NCBI GenBank assembly: GCA_008694505.1
Contig: VZDJ01007753.1
Span: 22,734,786-22,798,785 of the forward strand
Direction of reading: 5' to 3'
Origin: Cyanoderma ruficeps
Lineage: Eukaryota > Chordata > Aves > Passeriformes > Timaliidae
DNA: 64,000 nt
Part shown: in pieces, positions 13,919-25,123 of the stretch
How the letters are laid out: the number at the start of each line of letters is the position of its first letter
Position numbering within the stretch: position 1 is the first letter of the stretch
Notes under the pieces: model-generated
The model's input: only the letters and a program-made list of their open reading frames with translations
What the model was told of the DNA's origin: nothing
Databases searched by the model: none
Translations under genes and position numbers: made by a program

Positions 13919-15082
13919 CCTGGGAGAAGTCACATGTATTTCGATATAGCTCCTCTTCCACGCATTTAAATCAGAAGAAGGCTGATTAATTTTCTAACTG
14001 AAGGGAAAGAATCTCCATTGAAACATTAGAAATTGCAGACTTCAGATATTCAAAACCTCCTTGGGTAAAATTTTTAAAATTGAATCTTATGTTTAGCATA
14101 TTTCTGTGTGTTTCTAAGGCATGCACATATTTTTCAAGAGGTCAGGAATTTCTAACCCAAGCAAATCAGCGGACATAGCTAGTTATTGAAACACATTGCA
14201 AATCGTTAAACAAATTAAAACACATAACTTTTGTATTAATGAAGCTAACTCATATTTTTATACATAAAACAACTATCTGGTGTTTTCTGTACATTAATAT
14301 GTACTTAAGGGCTAGTATCCATTAGCGTGTATACAAATGTATGTTTTGCCCTGGACAAAACTTTGGTGTGCGTTGATACTCCTCTTGAGTAAAATTTGAG
14401 TTTCAGTGTTTGCCTTTTAACTTTGGGATGGCTCTAATGACCAGAGCATATGCCATGAAATATTGTCTACAGGTATCTTTTTTAGAATAAGTAAATGTGG
14501 GGGTTTATGTTTTATAGAATTGCCCAAAGGCATTTAAGTATTTTTGAAGAGAAACACAACATAACAAACCTAAATATTCCCACAATGAGCTATACAAAAG
14601 AAGGACTCCCAAACTTTCTAAAGTATCTTAATGAGGGTTAAAGGTCACTGCTAAGTAAAACTGAGAAACAGAAAAGACCAGGATCCTGTTTCCATTTTAA
14701 TGTGCCTCATGTTTATGTTTTGGTGTCGGCAGGGGAAAGGCTGAAACAATTCCACTTACAAGGAGGTTACAAACAGGCTGACTATTGCAGCTGGCTGGAA
14801 GAAAAAGTTTGTGCTCTATAGGTCTAAGGTGAATGCAAGTTCACACAGACCAGACACGTGTTAAGCAGTGGGCTTATAGCTGACATTTCTCTGCAAATCT
14901 ATTCCTGAAACTTACAATCTAAGCTGGAGCCTGAATTCCAGTTCCTTTAAATTATGTTCCAGAGACCCAAACCAATAACACTCACTTTTAATTTTTACTT
15001 CTTCACCACTATTAAAACTAAAATTTTATAGAGAATGTTCAATTATAGAAATGCATTGTGCCTGCAATTAGCATAACATTAA

Positions 15083-15180
15083 ACCGAGGAACATCTTAAA
15101 TTCAAAGCTCCCTGGAATTGAAAACAATTGCTAATGATAGCCATCAAAGCAATATGGTGAACCTTAACCTATCTTTAATC
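15083..15180. promoter_or_regulatory. Candidate conserved noncoding element (weak)
   Basis: This is CpG-free, non-repetitive sequence with an AATTGAAAACAATTGCTAAT segment and an AACCTTAACCTATCTTTAATC segment rich in homeodomain-like cores. The call rests only on texture and needs alignment with other amniotes. Confidence 0.15.
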
Positions 15181-16262
15181 ACTTCTAAATTCCAAGGCCT
15201 AAAAAAGACTGCTACTTTTCTCAATTTCATTTCAAATTTCATTTTGAAACCATTGTTATGATTCTAAGGAAATTTTTCTTCTTAAAAATGTATGTACAAC
15301 TCTTCCAAGTACATTCTGCTTCTACTACCTAGAATGTCTTTATATCAGAAGATATAAAATGCATTTCTAAGTGGAAGACATAAAATAAACAACCCAACTG
15401 TAATTCTTATGGTAGTGATTCTGGAAAGCCTGTACCATGAAATGCCCCTTAACTACTTTTTCTTTAGTTCTAGATAATGAGAAAAACCCACAACTTCTTG
15501 TGAAGTTTGTGTAAAACTGGTATGCAAATAGGTTATCATCTTCAAAGTTTACCGAAGTTTACTTTTGAATTTAGGAAAAAATATTTTACTGGAGGGCGAT
15601 TTCCCTACCAAGTGTGCAAACTTCAACAGCAGTATTTTTGTTATCAATTTTGGGTGCTCTCAATTACATGAGAAAGATATTATTCAAGGGATACCCATGT
15701 CAAGTAGTGTATTTCCCACTACATTCCTGAATCGCATTAAGCAGTTTGTGGGAACCTAGGAACACTAATTTAGAAACAATATTTTCGTGGTAAGTGTAAC
15801 TAATGAGACTTGCACTACACTCTGTTCTGAAGTCATCCTGAGAGACGGATAGGCCCAAACATCTGCCTTGTCTGAGAGAACAATTAATTACTTTATATAT
15901 TACAGACAAAAATTTCAGTGAAGTCATGGATAAATAAAATAATTCACCAGGATTTTGATTCCTGTGCACAATATGTCTCAACAACTGATAAACTCAGGCA
16001 CCACCTATTTCTGTTGAAAGGTACTTCTGTTCTTCATAGCTTGTTTCTGTCTTACCTAGCCTGAATTTCACTTAGTGTGTTCTCACTATTCTACTGACAC
16101 TTTTCATAAACAAAATGGTCTTGAACATTCTTCTAGGTGAAGTAACAATTCAGACTAGCAGACTGTCAGAACCAAAACCTTCCTAGGAGTGCAGTTAGTG
16201 CTCTCCAGATCAGCTTTCTGAAAGATCTGTCTCAGAAGCCTCTTGAAGATCTTTGAGAATCA

Positions 16263-16667
16263 GCTGGAAAAAGCTGCAGCAGGAGTTCCTATGTCATTTG
16301 GCCGGGAGGTAGATTCAAGCGTGCGTTGTCATACTTGGCCCATGACAGGGCCACGCTGCAGCTATCCATCTGGACCCTGTGGATATGGATTCTGATCCTG
16401 ACCTCAGGCATGCCTCATACCTTGTCTGGAAATCTGGACTCCTGTTTGAGCCTGTTTACCATCCCTGGGCCTGCCCTGTTTCCCTCACTCTGGTGCTGTT
16501 GCCCTTGTCTGGTGCCCTTGTCATCGAGGCCTTGCTGTTATCCTGGGCTGCTGGCCACCCTCCCCCAGAGAGCAGCACCTGCCCTTGGTGCTTCCTAACA
16601 GTTGTGCTTAATCAGAAATATAGACCTGTACTTAAATCAAGGAATAACGGTTAAAAAAAAAAAAAAG
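16263..16667 (+). mobile_element. GC-rich block with 3' A-run, probable retroposed or LTR-derived fragment
   Basis: Roughly 16300-16590 is strikingly richer in G and C than everything around it. After a short AT-rich lead it ends in 14 consecutive A (16653-16666). Internal near-duplicates such as GTGCTGTTGCCCTTGTCTGG followed by GTGCCCTTGTC are visible. Two plus-strand frames stay open across it (16326-16598 and 16379-16654), but their leucine/proline-rich translations match no family I know and follow from the base composition. A retroposed transcript or an avian LTR fragment would explain both the composition break and the A-run. I see no clear target-site duplication, and the family is not identified. 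Confidence 0.35.
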
Positions 16668-17877
16668 GCCTAATTCAAGCCATGAATATATTTATTGTGT
16701 ATGATATTTTTAAGACAAAATGATGGGTAACTCCTTCCCAGTCATCTTTTCAAGACGCAATAAGAAGGATGAGCTTGTACAATGCTTAAATTTGGTCAAA
16801 ATTTAACACATAGTTTATTAACAAAATAGCAGCTCAGAATGTCTTATCAGCAAAATTTTAATTTTCTTTTTTAAATGCAGTGGTAAAACTAAAGCTCACA
16901 GAAACTTCTCTGGGTGCCCTTAGAACTTTTAATACCAGAATGAGTGACTCGGTGATGGTCTATAAGAAAGGGCAGTGAAACCTTGCTTAGGATATGAATC
17001 ATTTCAATAGCATTCTGGCCAGGCTTTCTCCACTCTCCAGATATTTGCATGGAATAAATACAGATGCTTCATTACAAGTCTTCAAGAAATTTCAGGCAAC
17101 TCAGATTTAACAGATAGTTACATTACCTTCCATGAACTAATTGAAGAAATTAGAGATATATAATAAAATTTCAAAGGGCAGATTTTGCACTGGAAACTTA
17201 TTGACACAGAAGAAAAATTGCATATAAAGGTTACGCAAATAAGAATTTTGAATCATACTTATACTATTCAGTTGTATCTGACAACGCGTCCCTACTAGTT
17301 TTTAGGAGAACACACTCAAAATTTGATTTGCAGTTTGTTCAAACATCGAGTCCAAGCTCAGCACTATGATGCTGGTATAACTATGCTGTGTTTAGTATGC
17401 CATCAAATACCATCCAGACAGACTGCCTACAGTATGCCAGTGACAGCTCTCGTGGAAGACAGAGAATAATGTAGACATATTCAGTGACACAGTTATTTAG
17501 TTAGTGTAAAACTGTCATAGCCATTGATTTCAACAAATCTTTGACAATAAACCCAATCCAGGAACTGCCCAGTGTTGTTTTTGGTATCCTGTTTTGTGAT
17601 GCTCAGAGGTCCACCACAAATTCCTCTGAACACCCTGGAGATAATTTCTCTTTTCTTCATGAAACATGTCATTCTTTGTTCTGTGGTTTTCACAGCTCTC
17701 AATGAAAGAGAGAAAAATTATCCTTTGAACCAGGTTCTAAACTCCCGAAGAAATAACTAATAATGGAAAGGACCGTAGACACCACAGGGAAAAAACCACT
17801 TCTAGCACTCCTAAAAGTCCTTTTACCGTGTACTCCTACTTACTTTGTAATGATTGCATGTTTTCCCTTCGGGCCCA

Positions 17878-17965
17878 CTAAAGTATTTAATTGCAATTAC
17901 ACTCATTTACATAGCAGATGAGGCTAATTGCTGGTATTAGTTACCAAATGTATGCTTGTATTGTG
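17878..17965. promoter_or_regulatory. Candidate conserved noncoding element with homeodomain palindrome
   Basis: At 17888-17899 lies TAATTGCAATTA, a perfect 12-base palindrome made of two opposed TAATTG/CAATTA half-sites of the kind bound by homeodomain proteins. A further GGCTAATTGCTGG follows within 35 bases, and the block is CpG-free and non-repetitive. Clustered sites of this sort are typical of developmental enhancers in vertebrates. No conservation data were available, so this is an inference from motif content. Confidence 0.28.
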
Positions 17966-18954
17966 AGGGTAAAAAAAATGCCCTACAGAAAAGAAAAACG
18001 ACTATGCCTCTAATTAAGGAGATATGAGTCAAAGTGAGCTTGTTCAGAGATGTAAATATAGAATCAAGGGCTTTCAGAGTTCTGCAGTACATTTTATTAT
18101 ACCACTAGTTCCCATATTTCAACGATAACACTGGCAGACCTCATAGTATATACAATGAACTATTCTCATTTTCTCAGAAGCAGGGATGATAAGTTCCACA
18201 TAAAGGAGAGAGAAATCAAGATTTCTAAAATTTTTAATTAGAAATAAAAGTGAATTACATATCAGGGAGGTTCTTTGTGTATAATAGATACACTGAAGTT
18301 ATTATTTGAAGCAGTTGCATCACCTCTTCTTTTGGGCTAATTCCCAGGAAAAGTATTTTTTTACATTATTCAGACCTCAAACTGTTTTGTGTCAATGGAC
18401 TTCATTTTGCATGCAATTGTACACAAGGACTTTTAAGATACTACACTACTAAAGTGAATGTCAGAAGCATCAGGTCAAGTGGAAACCCAGATGAGTAACA
18501 ATTTCAGCTTTTGACCCTAGATACCATTCCTAACATAAAAATTCTGAAAAGATTTGCATCTATAAATCTATCTATATACAGAGAGAGGGTTAGTCCCGGA
18601 TGGTGAAATGAAGATTTGTTAATTTTAGTTAGCTTCAGGAGGTCACAGTGAGAACAGAAGTGTGCCTATCAGTATCCTTTGGACAGGGTTGAAAAACTCC
18701 CTATACACATTTAAAAATTAACACTTTATCAAACTGTGCCTTAAATTTTTTCCTTTTCCTGGAATTGTACCAAAACTTGACAGCAGTTAAGCTGTGGGTG
18801 TGCAGAAGCACTACATATGATATTTACTATTATATTCCTTTAGGTAGTTTCCCATTAGACTGCTATGTTTTGCCTATGTTTAAAATTGAAATAATTCTGG
18901 TTTTGGAATTTGCCACTTTGTCTTCCCATTTCATTGCATGTTTCAGCCTTCCAC

Positions 18955-19000
18955 AAAAAAAAAAAAAAAAAAAAAAAAAAAAACAAAAATAAANAAAAAA
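18955..19000. repeat. Poly-A tract (A29, then A-rich) with an ambiguous base
   Basis: Twenty-nine consecutive A (18955-18983) are followed by interrupted A-runs with an n at 18994. The ambiguous call is consistent with polymerase slippage in a homopolymer. The tract could be the tail of a retroposed copy on the plus strand, but nothing recognisable precedes it, and avian CR1 elements do not end in poly-A. Confidence 0.9.
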
Positions 19001-21975
19001 TTCCAACCTTAAAACAGTGAATTTGATTTTCTGTTATTTTCTGTTGCCTTTCCTGTAACATAATGTAGGTACTGTGTAGTATACTACCATTCTCATACAG
19101 AAAGACTTTAAGTGATAAAAGGCAGATAAAAATGAGAAACTATTGCTTTTGCTGTATTAGTTTTCTTATTCCTAGATGTTGCTTTTTGCTTGTTTTAGAT
19201 TTATCAGTGTTTGGTTACCTACACAGGTCATTTCATAAAATGAGACTGGCTATGAGCCACATTATCAACTGCTATTTTCTTTCTGAAAAGATGAAAAAAA
19301 AGTTTTAAATCCTCTGAAATACATTCCATGGATGTCAAGGTCTATGCCTTCTGAGTGCCTATTCTCATTAAAAATATACCTTTGTAGGACTAATCCCAAA
19401 TGGTTTGATGACAGAGGTCATGCAAGTGTCATTTTTCAAACTTGTGTGAAAATCCATTTCGAGCCATCTTTCCCTCTTATATTTCACCTCATTTCTGGAG
19501 CACTTATGCAGCATACTTACTTAGCTAAATCACAAGATGTAAACAGGACATCCTCTCAGATAGGAGATCCCAACATGTTGAAAAGTATATGCCTTAGTTC
19601 TTAATCAGTTCTGGAAAGTATCCCAAGACTTCCACAAAAAGATACTGTTTCTGTTAATGTGGAACATAAACTTAGCCCTTAACATAAAACAAAACCAAAC
19701 AACATCTGTCCTTACAATTTGATTGTTTGTTCCATCCTAGTATAATTATTCTTGCATGACAGCAGCCCCTGCAGGCTATAGCCTTGCTTACTCTACTTTG
19801 CCCTGAAAGCACGCCCAGCATTTAGAGATGAAAACACTGTCAGAACTGGAGAACATTCTTTTAGAAATGCTTAGTGCTACAGCACAGTCACATTTTATAA
19901 TTATCTGGGATTTTTTTTTTTTAAATAGCATTTTGGCAATCCAAGTTGACCAAGAAAGATTTGTGCTTCCAAAAATCACAGGTCTCTGAACAAATCTCTG
20001 AAAATTCCAATTGGAAAAATGGTCATGGTGGAGAGAGATCAATTTTTCACCCCCCTGTTCATTTACAGGAATAAGGAATTCTTCTTATGTTTGATCATTA
20101 TTTTAATGCTTCTTTGCAGTCTTTATAACTAGTGGCAATAAAATCTGAAATGGACATAAGAAAAGGAGAGGACATGCTGTAGTAGCTACCCCTGCAGGTA
20201 GTGTGAAGACAGTAGAAAGCTACATATTTTCTGCCCCTGTGACCAAAATGGGAAGAAAATGAGCTTCCAAAACAAAAAATGACACAAGGAAGAAGGGTAC
20301 ACATCAGAGGAGTGCTATTTCTCCAATTATAATAACTTTTCCAATATTTTCAGTAGACTTGGCACTAAAGCAATATGTAGTTTAATCCCATTTGTGAACT
20401 AGTATACTCCTGGCTGAAGATGTAACTTTCTCTGATCTCTGGATCTGCAGAGCTGCCCTAGGGCAGTACAACTTTGTCATAGCCACAAGGCTGTCTCTTT
20501 CTCTTGAGGGATATATGGTCTGCCTGGAAGACTGTCAGATCTAGTCAGGTTTGAAAGCTTGGTCCTACAGAGATCACAATAATGTAACCTAATCTGAACT
20601 GTCTAAGAACACCAGGCAAAGATTGTGTCTTTTCTGCACCCTCTCAGTGGCATAATTCAAACCCTAACTCTGATCACACAAGGCTTGGTTAAAGTTCACA
20701 GCTAAAGAGCTGACTGAATTATCATTGTTACCTGTGTTTCTGATCATAAAGTTGCAAATGTTTCCTGCTATAAACATCATTATGATATTAGTTATAGTCC
20801 TGGCCTACCTTTTTCTCTGCTGTTCACGCAGCATGAAAAAGTGTCACCCCTTGTTTTTGTGCTAAATGTGAAAGTTCACATCTCATAGCATGTCTAGTTT
20901 TCCATTGATAAGTTTGTCTTTTTGAGCACTATGGAGTTGATGAAATGGCTCTTCAGAATCAAAGTACTCCTCTCATTTCATACAGAATTTTTGCTCTGAA
21001 CCCTACATACTTTCTGTGATCACAGAGGCTATGATTTCCTTTTTCTGTTTTAGAGATCAGTTGCACATTTCACAAAGTAAAACAGAGTATTTTCAAATGA
21101 AAATAAATAGTTGTTTTAGGATCAGAAACCTGATTCTAAAGTCTGTTCAAGTTTAAGCAAGAAAAAAAATTCACTGAAACTAGAGTCAGCTTCACACGGA
21201 GTCTGTGTGCCTAAGAAATTGCTTCAGAACAGGATGGAGCTTTTGTTAAGGGACCAAATTTTCAGCTTTCCTTATAAAATACACAGTAGAAGACTTACCT
21301 CTAAAAACTCATGGCTCCTAGGCAGAGTCCTCACAGTCACAACTTACCTTTACTAGGAGAGGCACTGTGAAGAGAACAGAAGCCACAGCTCATAGTCAAC
21401 ATAGACAATAGCCCTAAAGGTCTTTGCCAAAATTATAAATTCATCACCTAGTCACTCTTTTTTCCAGCAGTGGCCCAAAAGTTAGCAATAAAAGTTATTA
21501 ATATGATTCCATGCCTTCCAAAAGCAGTGTTGATTCTATCTTTACTTTTGCCCTTGTAATGGAAGGAACACTGTTACAAGAGAATATTCCTCAGTTTTTC
21601 TCTCCTCTATTTATCTATGCTTAAAATCGGATCTTGGGATTTAGAGGGCAGATGACCCACAGGCTGTAGTTTGTACTTCATTCACTTCTGTATAAGCTCT
21701 GGCTTTGTCCATTAAATATTGCTGTAGTTGGTCTGTGATGTGGAATGCACAAAAAAACAAAGAGCTGGAAGAAGGTAAAAGATTGGGCACTGTCATCTTG
21801 AAATTTTTTGGTCGCCTAACTGTCATTGTGCTTTTTAATGAGAATTTCTTTCTCAGTCTTTAAAATTTGTTGCCTTTCAATTGCAATATAGCGAGAACTA
21901 GCCCTGTTGAAAACTCTTCTATGTATGTTATTGGTAGGACTACAACACCTCTAACAAGCTGCTGTTTTAAAAGTG

Positions 21976-21993
21976 CTATTTTTGAAAAAATAG
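21976..21993. repeat. Perfect 8-bp inverted repeat, 2-base loop
   Basis: CTATTTTT (21976-21983) and AAAAATAG (21986-21993) flank GA. The arms are AT-only except for one terminal pair, so chance is likely. Confidence 0.6.
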
Positions 21994-24900
21994 AAAAGAA
22001 CAAAATAAAAGAGCAATTTGATTGATTGTTTGTTTAATTAAAGAGCCTAATTATTTTAAATTTCATGGTTTTAAATTCTTTACATATCTGTCAAGTCTTC
22101 ATCAAGGGAATTATCTCTGTCACATCTCCACTGTATTTTTGCCATCATTTGTATTCATTGGTTCATCAAGAATTGGACACACAGTAAACAGGACTAGTAA
22201 TATCTGAACATCTACTAATTAGCAGGGGAACCATACTCTTTTTGGGTTTGTGCCAAGCATCTGAGAGCTGGAAGTGAAAGGAGCTTTCCTTGAGAAGGCC
22301 TTCAGCAGCAGAAATCCCTTACAACCCTGAGAGACTAGAATGTTCTAGCACAGGCCCCAAAGAGCACCAAGTGTAAAGGGATACAGGCAGGGCAGCCAGG
22401 GGACACACTGATTCAGACATCCCTCTTGAAACTTCCACTCTTAGAGCTTCCATGGAAGTGCCCATGGTGAGTGATTAAATGGGCTTTTCTGTTGTACACC
22501 CCCTCAGCAGGACAGCTGCGGAAACATCCCCTCCTCTCTGTAAAATGAATCATCCCTGGACAGAATGGGCGTAGCTGTTTGTACATCTCTTATCATACTA
22601 AGGATGTGCTAATATCTTGACCTGCAAACCACAGGACCACCCAAACCTCTAGCAGCTAAGCTGAAATGATTCAATTATAACTTATCTTGGGAGGTTTCCT
22701 CTGCAGTATATTCACCCTTGAAGGAAATTAAGAAAGCACATAAATTTGCCCATTTAATCTGGAAATGAAAGAAGAGGGTCAAGTACATTTTAAAAAGCTC
22801 TCAAAAAGTGAGATTTGTAACACAAGGCATGGTCTTCTAGATGGCATACTCAGAAGAAGATTGAGATGGACAAAAAAATAATGCATAGTCACTTGACGTG
22901 AAAGAAAGATTAAAGACTCAAAAAATGGGAAGTAGAGAAAAGACCACATGTATAGCCTGGGAAGAAAAATCAGTCCTGGCAAGAAGGGCTCGTGTGTCTA
23001 GACTGTTTCCCCATAGTACAATTTTCCAGACAAGCCAAGTTTGTAGAGTCTAAATCCTCTCCCTTGTCAGCCAAAAATTTTCTCTTTGGAGATCAGTATA
23101 CAAATTGGATGAAAGCCTTATGTTTTGGCTGAAGGTACTAACATAACTTCGTGAAGATAAAGTTGTTGAAGAATGCACTATGAAAAATATCCAACAAAAT
23201 GGTGCTAAATTTCCATTTTACTTTCCTTTAAATGTTCATGGCGGTTGCTGTTTCCAACTAAGAGTATTTGTAAAAGCCAGAAAAGAATCAAAAAATGTTT
23301 CAAAAGTTCTGAAAAGTTCTTATCATACACAATGTTTCTGTTTTAATAAATTAAAGGTGCTTGCCAGAAGAAATCTGAACCTATATATAGGATATTGCAG
23401 TAAAGTATGTGCTTAGAAGGTAAAAGAAGTGTTTGCATAACAGCTAACAACAGATATTTCTCTTAGATTCAGCACATCATACAGTCAGTTAAAAGTGAAT
23501 GCGATAAAATGGAGTAACCAAAATCTTCTGATAATTCACAGCAATATTAATTACATTGCCTCTTAGTACTGGGGGTTTTACACCAATAGCTGAAAGATAT
23601 ATTTGGTGTACATCATGCTATATTTGAAGAAAATCAGAAGGTCTCTTTCCCCTTAATGAAAAGAAAAAGAAGCCAGAAGTCAGAAGTCCAAAGAGGTACT
23701 CCATATTCCCACTGCTAAAGGACATGTGAGAGCTGTTAACATGAATTACATGATTCCTAAGGAAAATCAAGAGTCATGAGGATTTGGTATGTAGCAAGGA
23801 GCATGACTTCTTATTAGTCTGCTTATCACAAGACTAGTTTTATAAATACACTGGTGTTGTATACCGTGGGAGTAGGGTTCACAGGACTTCTGACTACTCA
23901 GAGAGACAGTTAAAGTCAATACAGGCTGCAGGGGTTCAGCTCCCTGAAAATCAGTCACTAATAATGTAAACCTCTACAAGCATGGATCAATACCAGTTTT
24001 TTGGGCATACAACATAAATGTTCTTTAGAAGATGACAAATTTAAGTACTCCCAGAACATGTAGAAACCTTTTATTTTCTTCTTTAAATGTAAGCACAAAC
24101 ACATTTTAAACGTAAATGCTTATAGAAAGCCAGTTTTTTTCAGGTATCTGGCAAAAGCTGCATATCTTCAACAAAGGCAGAGACCAAGTTCCAAAATAGA
24201 AGACAGTTCTCGGACAGGGACGTACTGAAAACTTATTATCTTGTTAAAACAAAGGGAAATCTCTTGTGTCAATAGTTCTCAAAAGATGTCCAGGATAAAT
24301 AGCACCCTCATAGCCTCTTTAGGAATACTCAACTACAACAGTTTTCCTTTTGGCTGCGCCCACCTACCTGCACTCCTTCAAGTACTTGCTGAGTACATGA
24401 AAATTTTGAAAGCCCTGCTCCTGCAATACACTGAGCTGCACCCAATCCACGTTTAGTGTTCATCAAGATTTGCACCTTGCACCTGTCTGATGTTGTCGTT
24501 GGCTTTCCCTCAATCTACTGAGAGCTGCCTGTGCACAGCAGGAGAAAGCATAAACCCAAAGCATATGATGAAGAGCTTCAACAGATGGGCTCTGGCAGAT
24601 CTTTCTGCACTACTGTAAGATTTTACCCACAGATGACTGCTCTGTTTTTTGCTTTAACTTACAGCCCTATGGAAGACTAAGCAAAAAGCAGTATGTATCC
24701 ACAGCTGAGCCTGTGTTCATGTTAACTATTTTCTCTGACAGCTATGCTAAGGCATGGGCATGCATCTCCTTTATCAACATCTTCAGTCCTAAATTTTTCT
24801 ACAGAAATTGAAGACATGCAGCCAGGTGTGATATACAAATTGTCATAATAAGAATGGTCATAACTTGTCTGACTAAGGCCCAAGATTAAGCTTAGCTTCT

Positions 24901-25034
24901 GTATAATACCAGATATAATTGCTACCTGGGGATTACAGGTATATGCTGCAATGGGACAGATATCTGTGATTTAATAGTTGTTTTGCAAGTCTTCTGTGCA
25001 GTTCATTGATTCAAAAAAGTAAATGTAGTTACTG

Positions 25035-25123
25035 AGAGGGAGAGGAACAGTAACGGAGACACACGCATAGGGAGGATGAGAGGGAGGAAAAAGAGAGAGG
25101 GAATGGGGAGAAAAAGAAAAGGA
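25035..25123. repeat. Purine-rich (GA-rich) low-complexity run
   Basis: About 90 bases are dominated by GAGAGG, GGAGG and GAAAA words on the plus strand, with only a handful of pyrimidines. Long polypurine runs can form triplex DNA under supercoiling. Here it is most simply a degenerate microsatellite. Confidence 0.7.

Larger units (their letters stand above)
1..16260. other. AT-rich noncoding stretch, no gene seen
   Basis: This stretch is AT-rich and CpG-poor, with stop codons in every frame at the density expected by chance. The open frames present are under about 100 codons and resemble no protein family I recognise. It holds the simple repeats, hairpins and candidate conserved elements listed separately. 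No recognisable LINE, SINE or LTR was seen here by eye, though heavily decayed copies could be missed. The most likely setting is a large intron or intergenic desert of a bird genome. Confidence 0.6.

Noticed and set aside
22240..22620. Modestly GC-elevated patch, considered as an LTR
   Set aside because: No TG...CA boundaries, target-site duplication or familiar LTR words could be identified.
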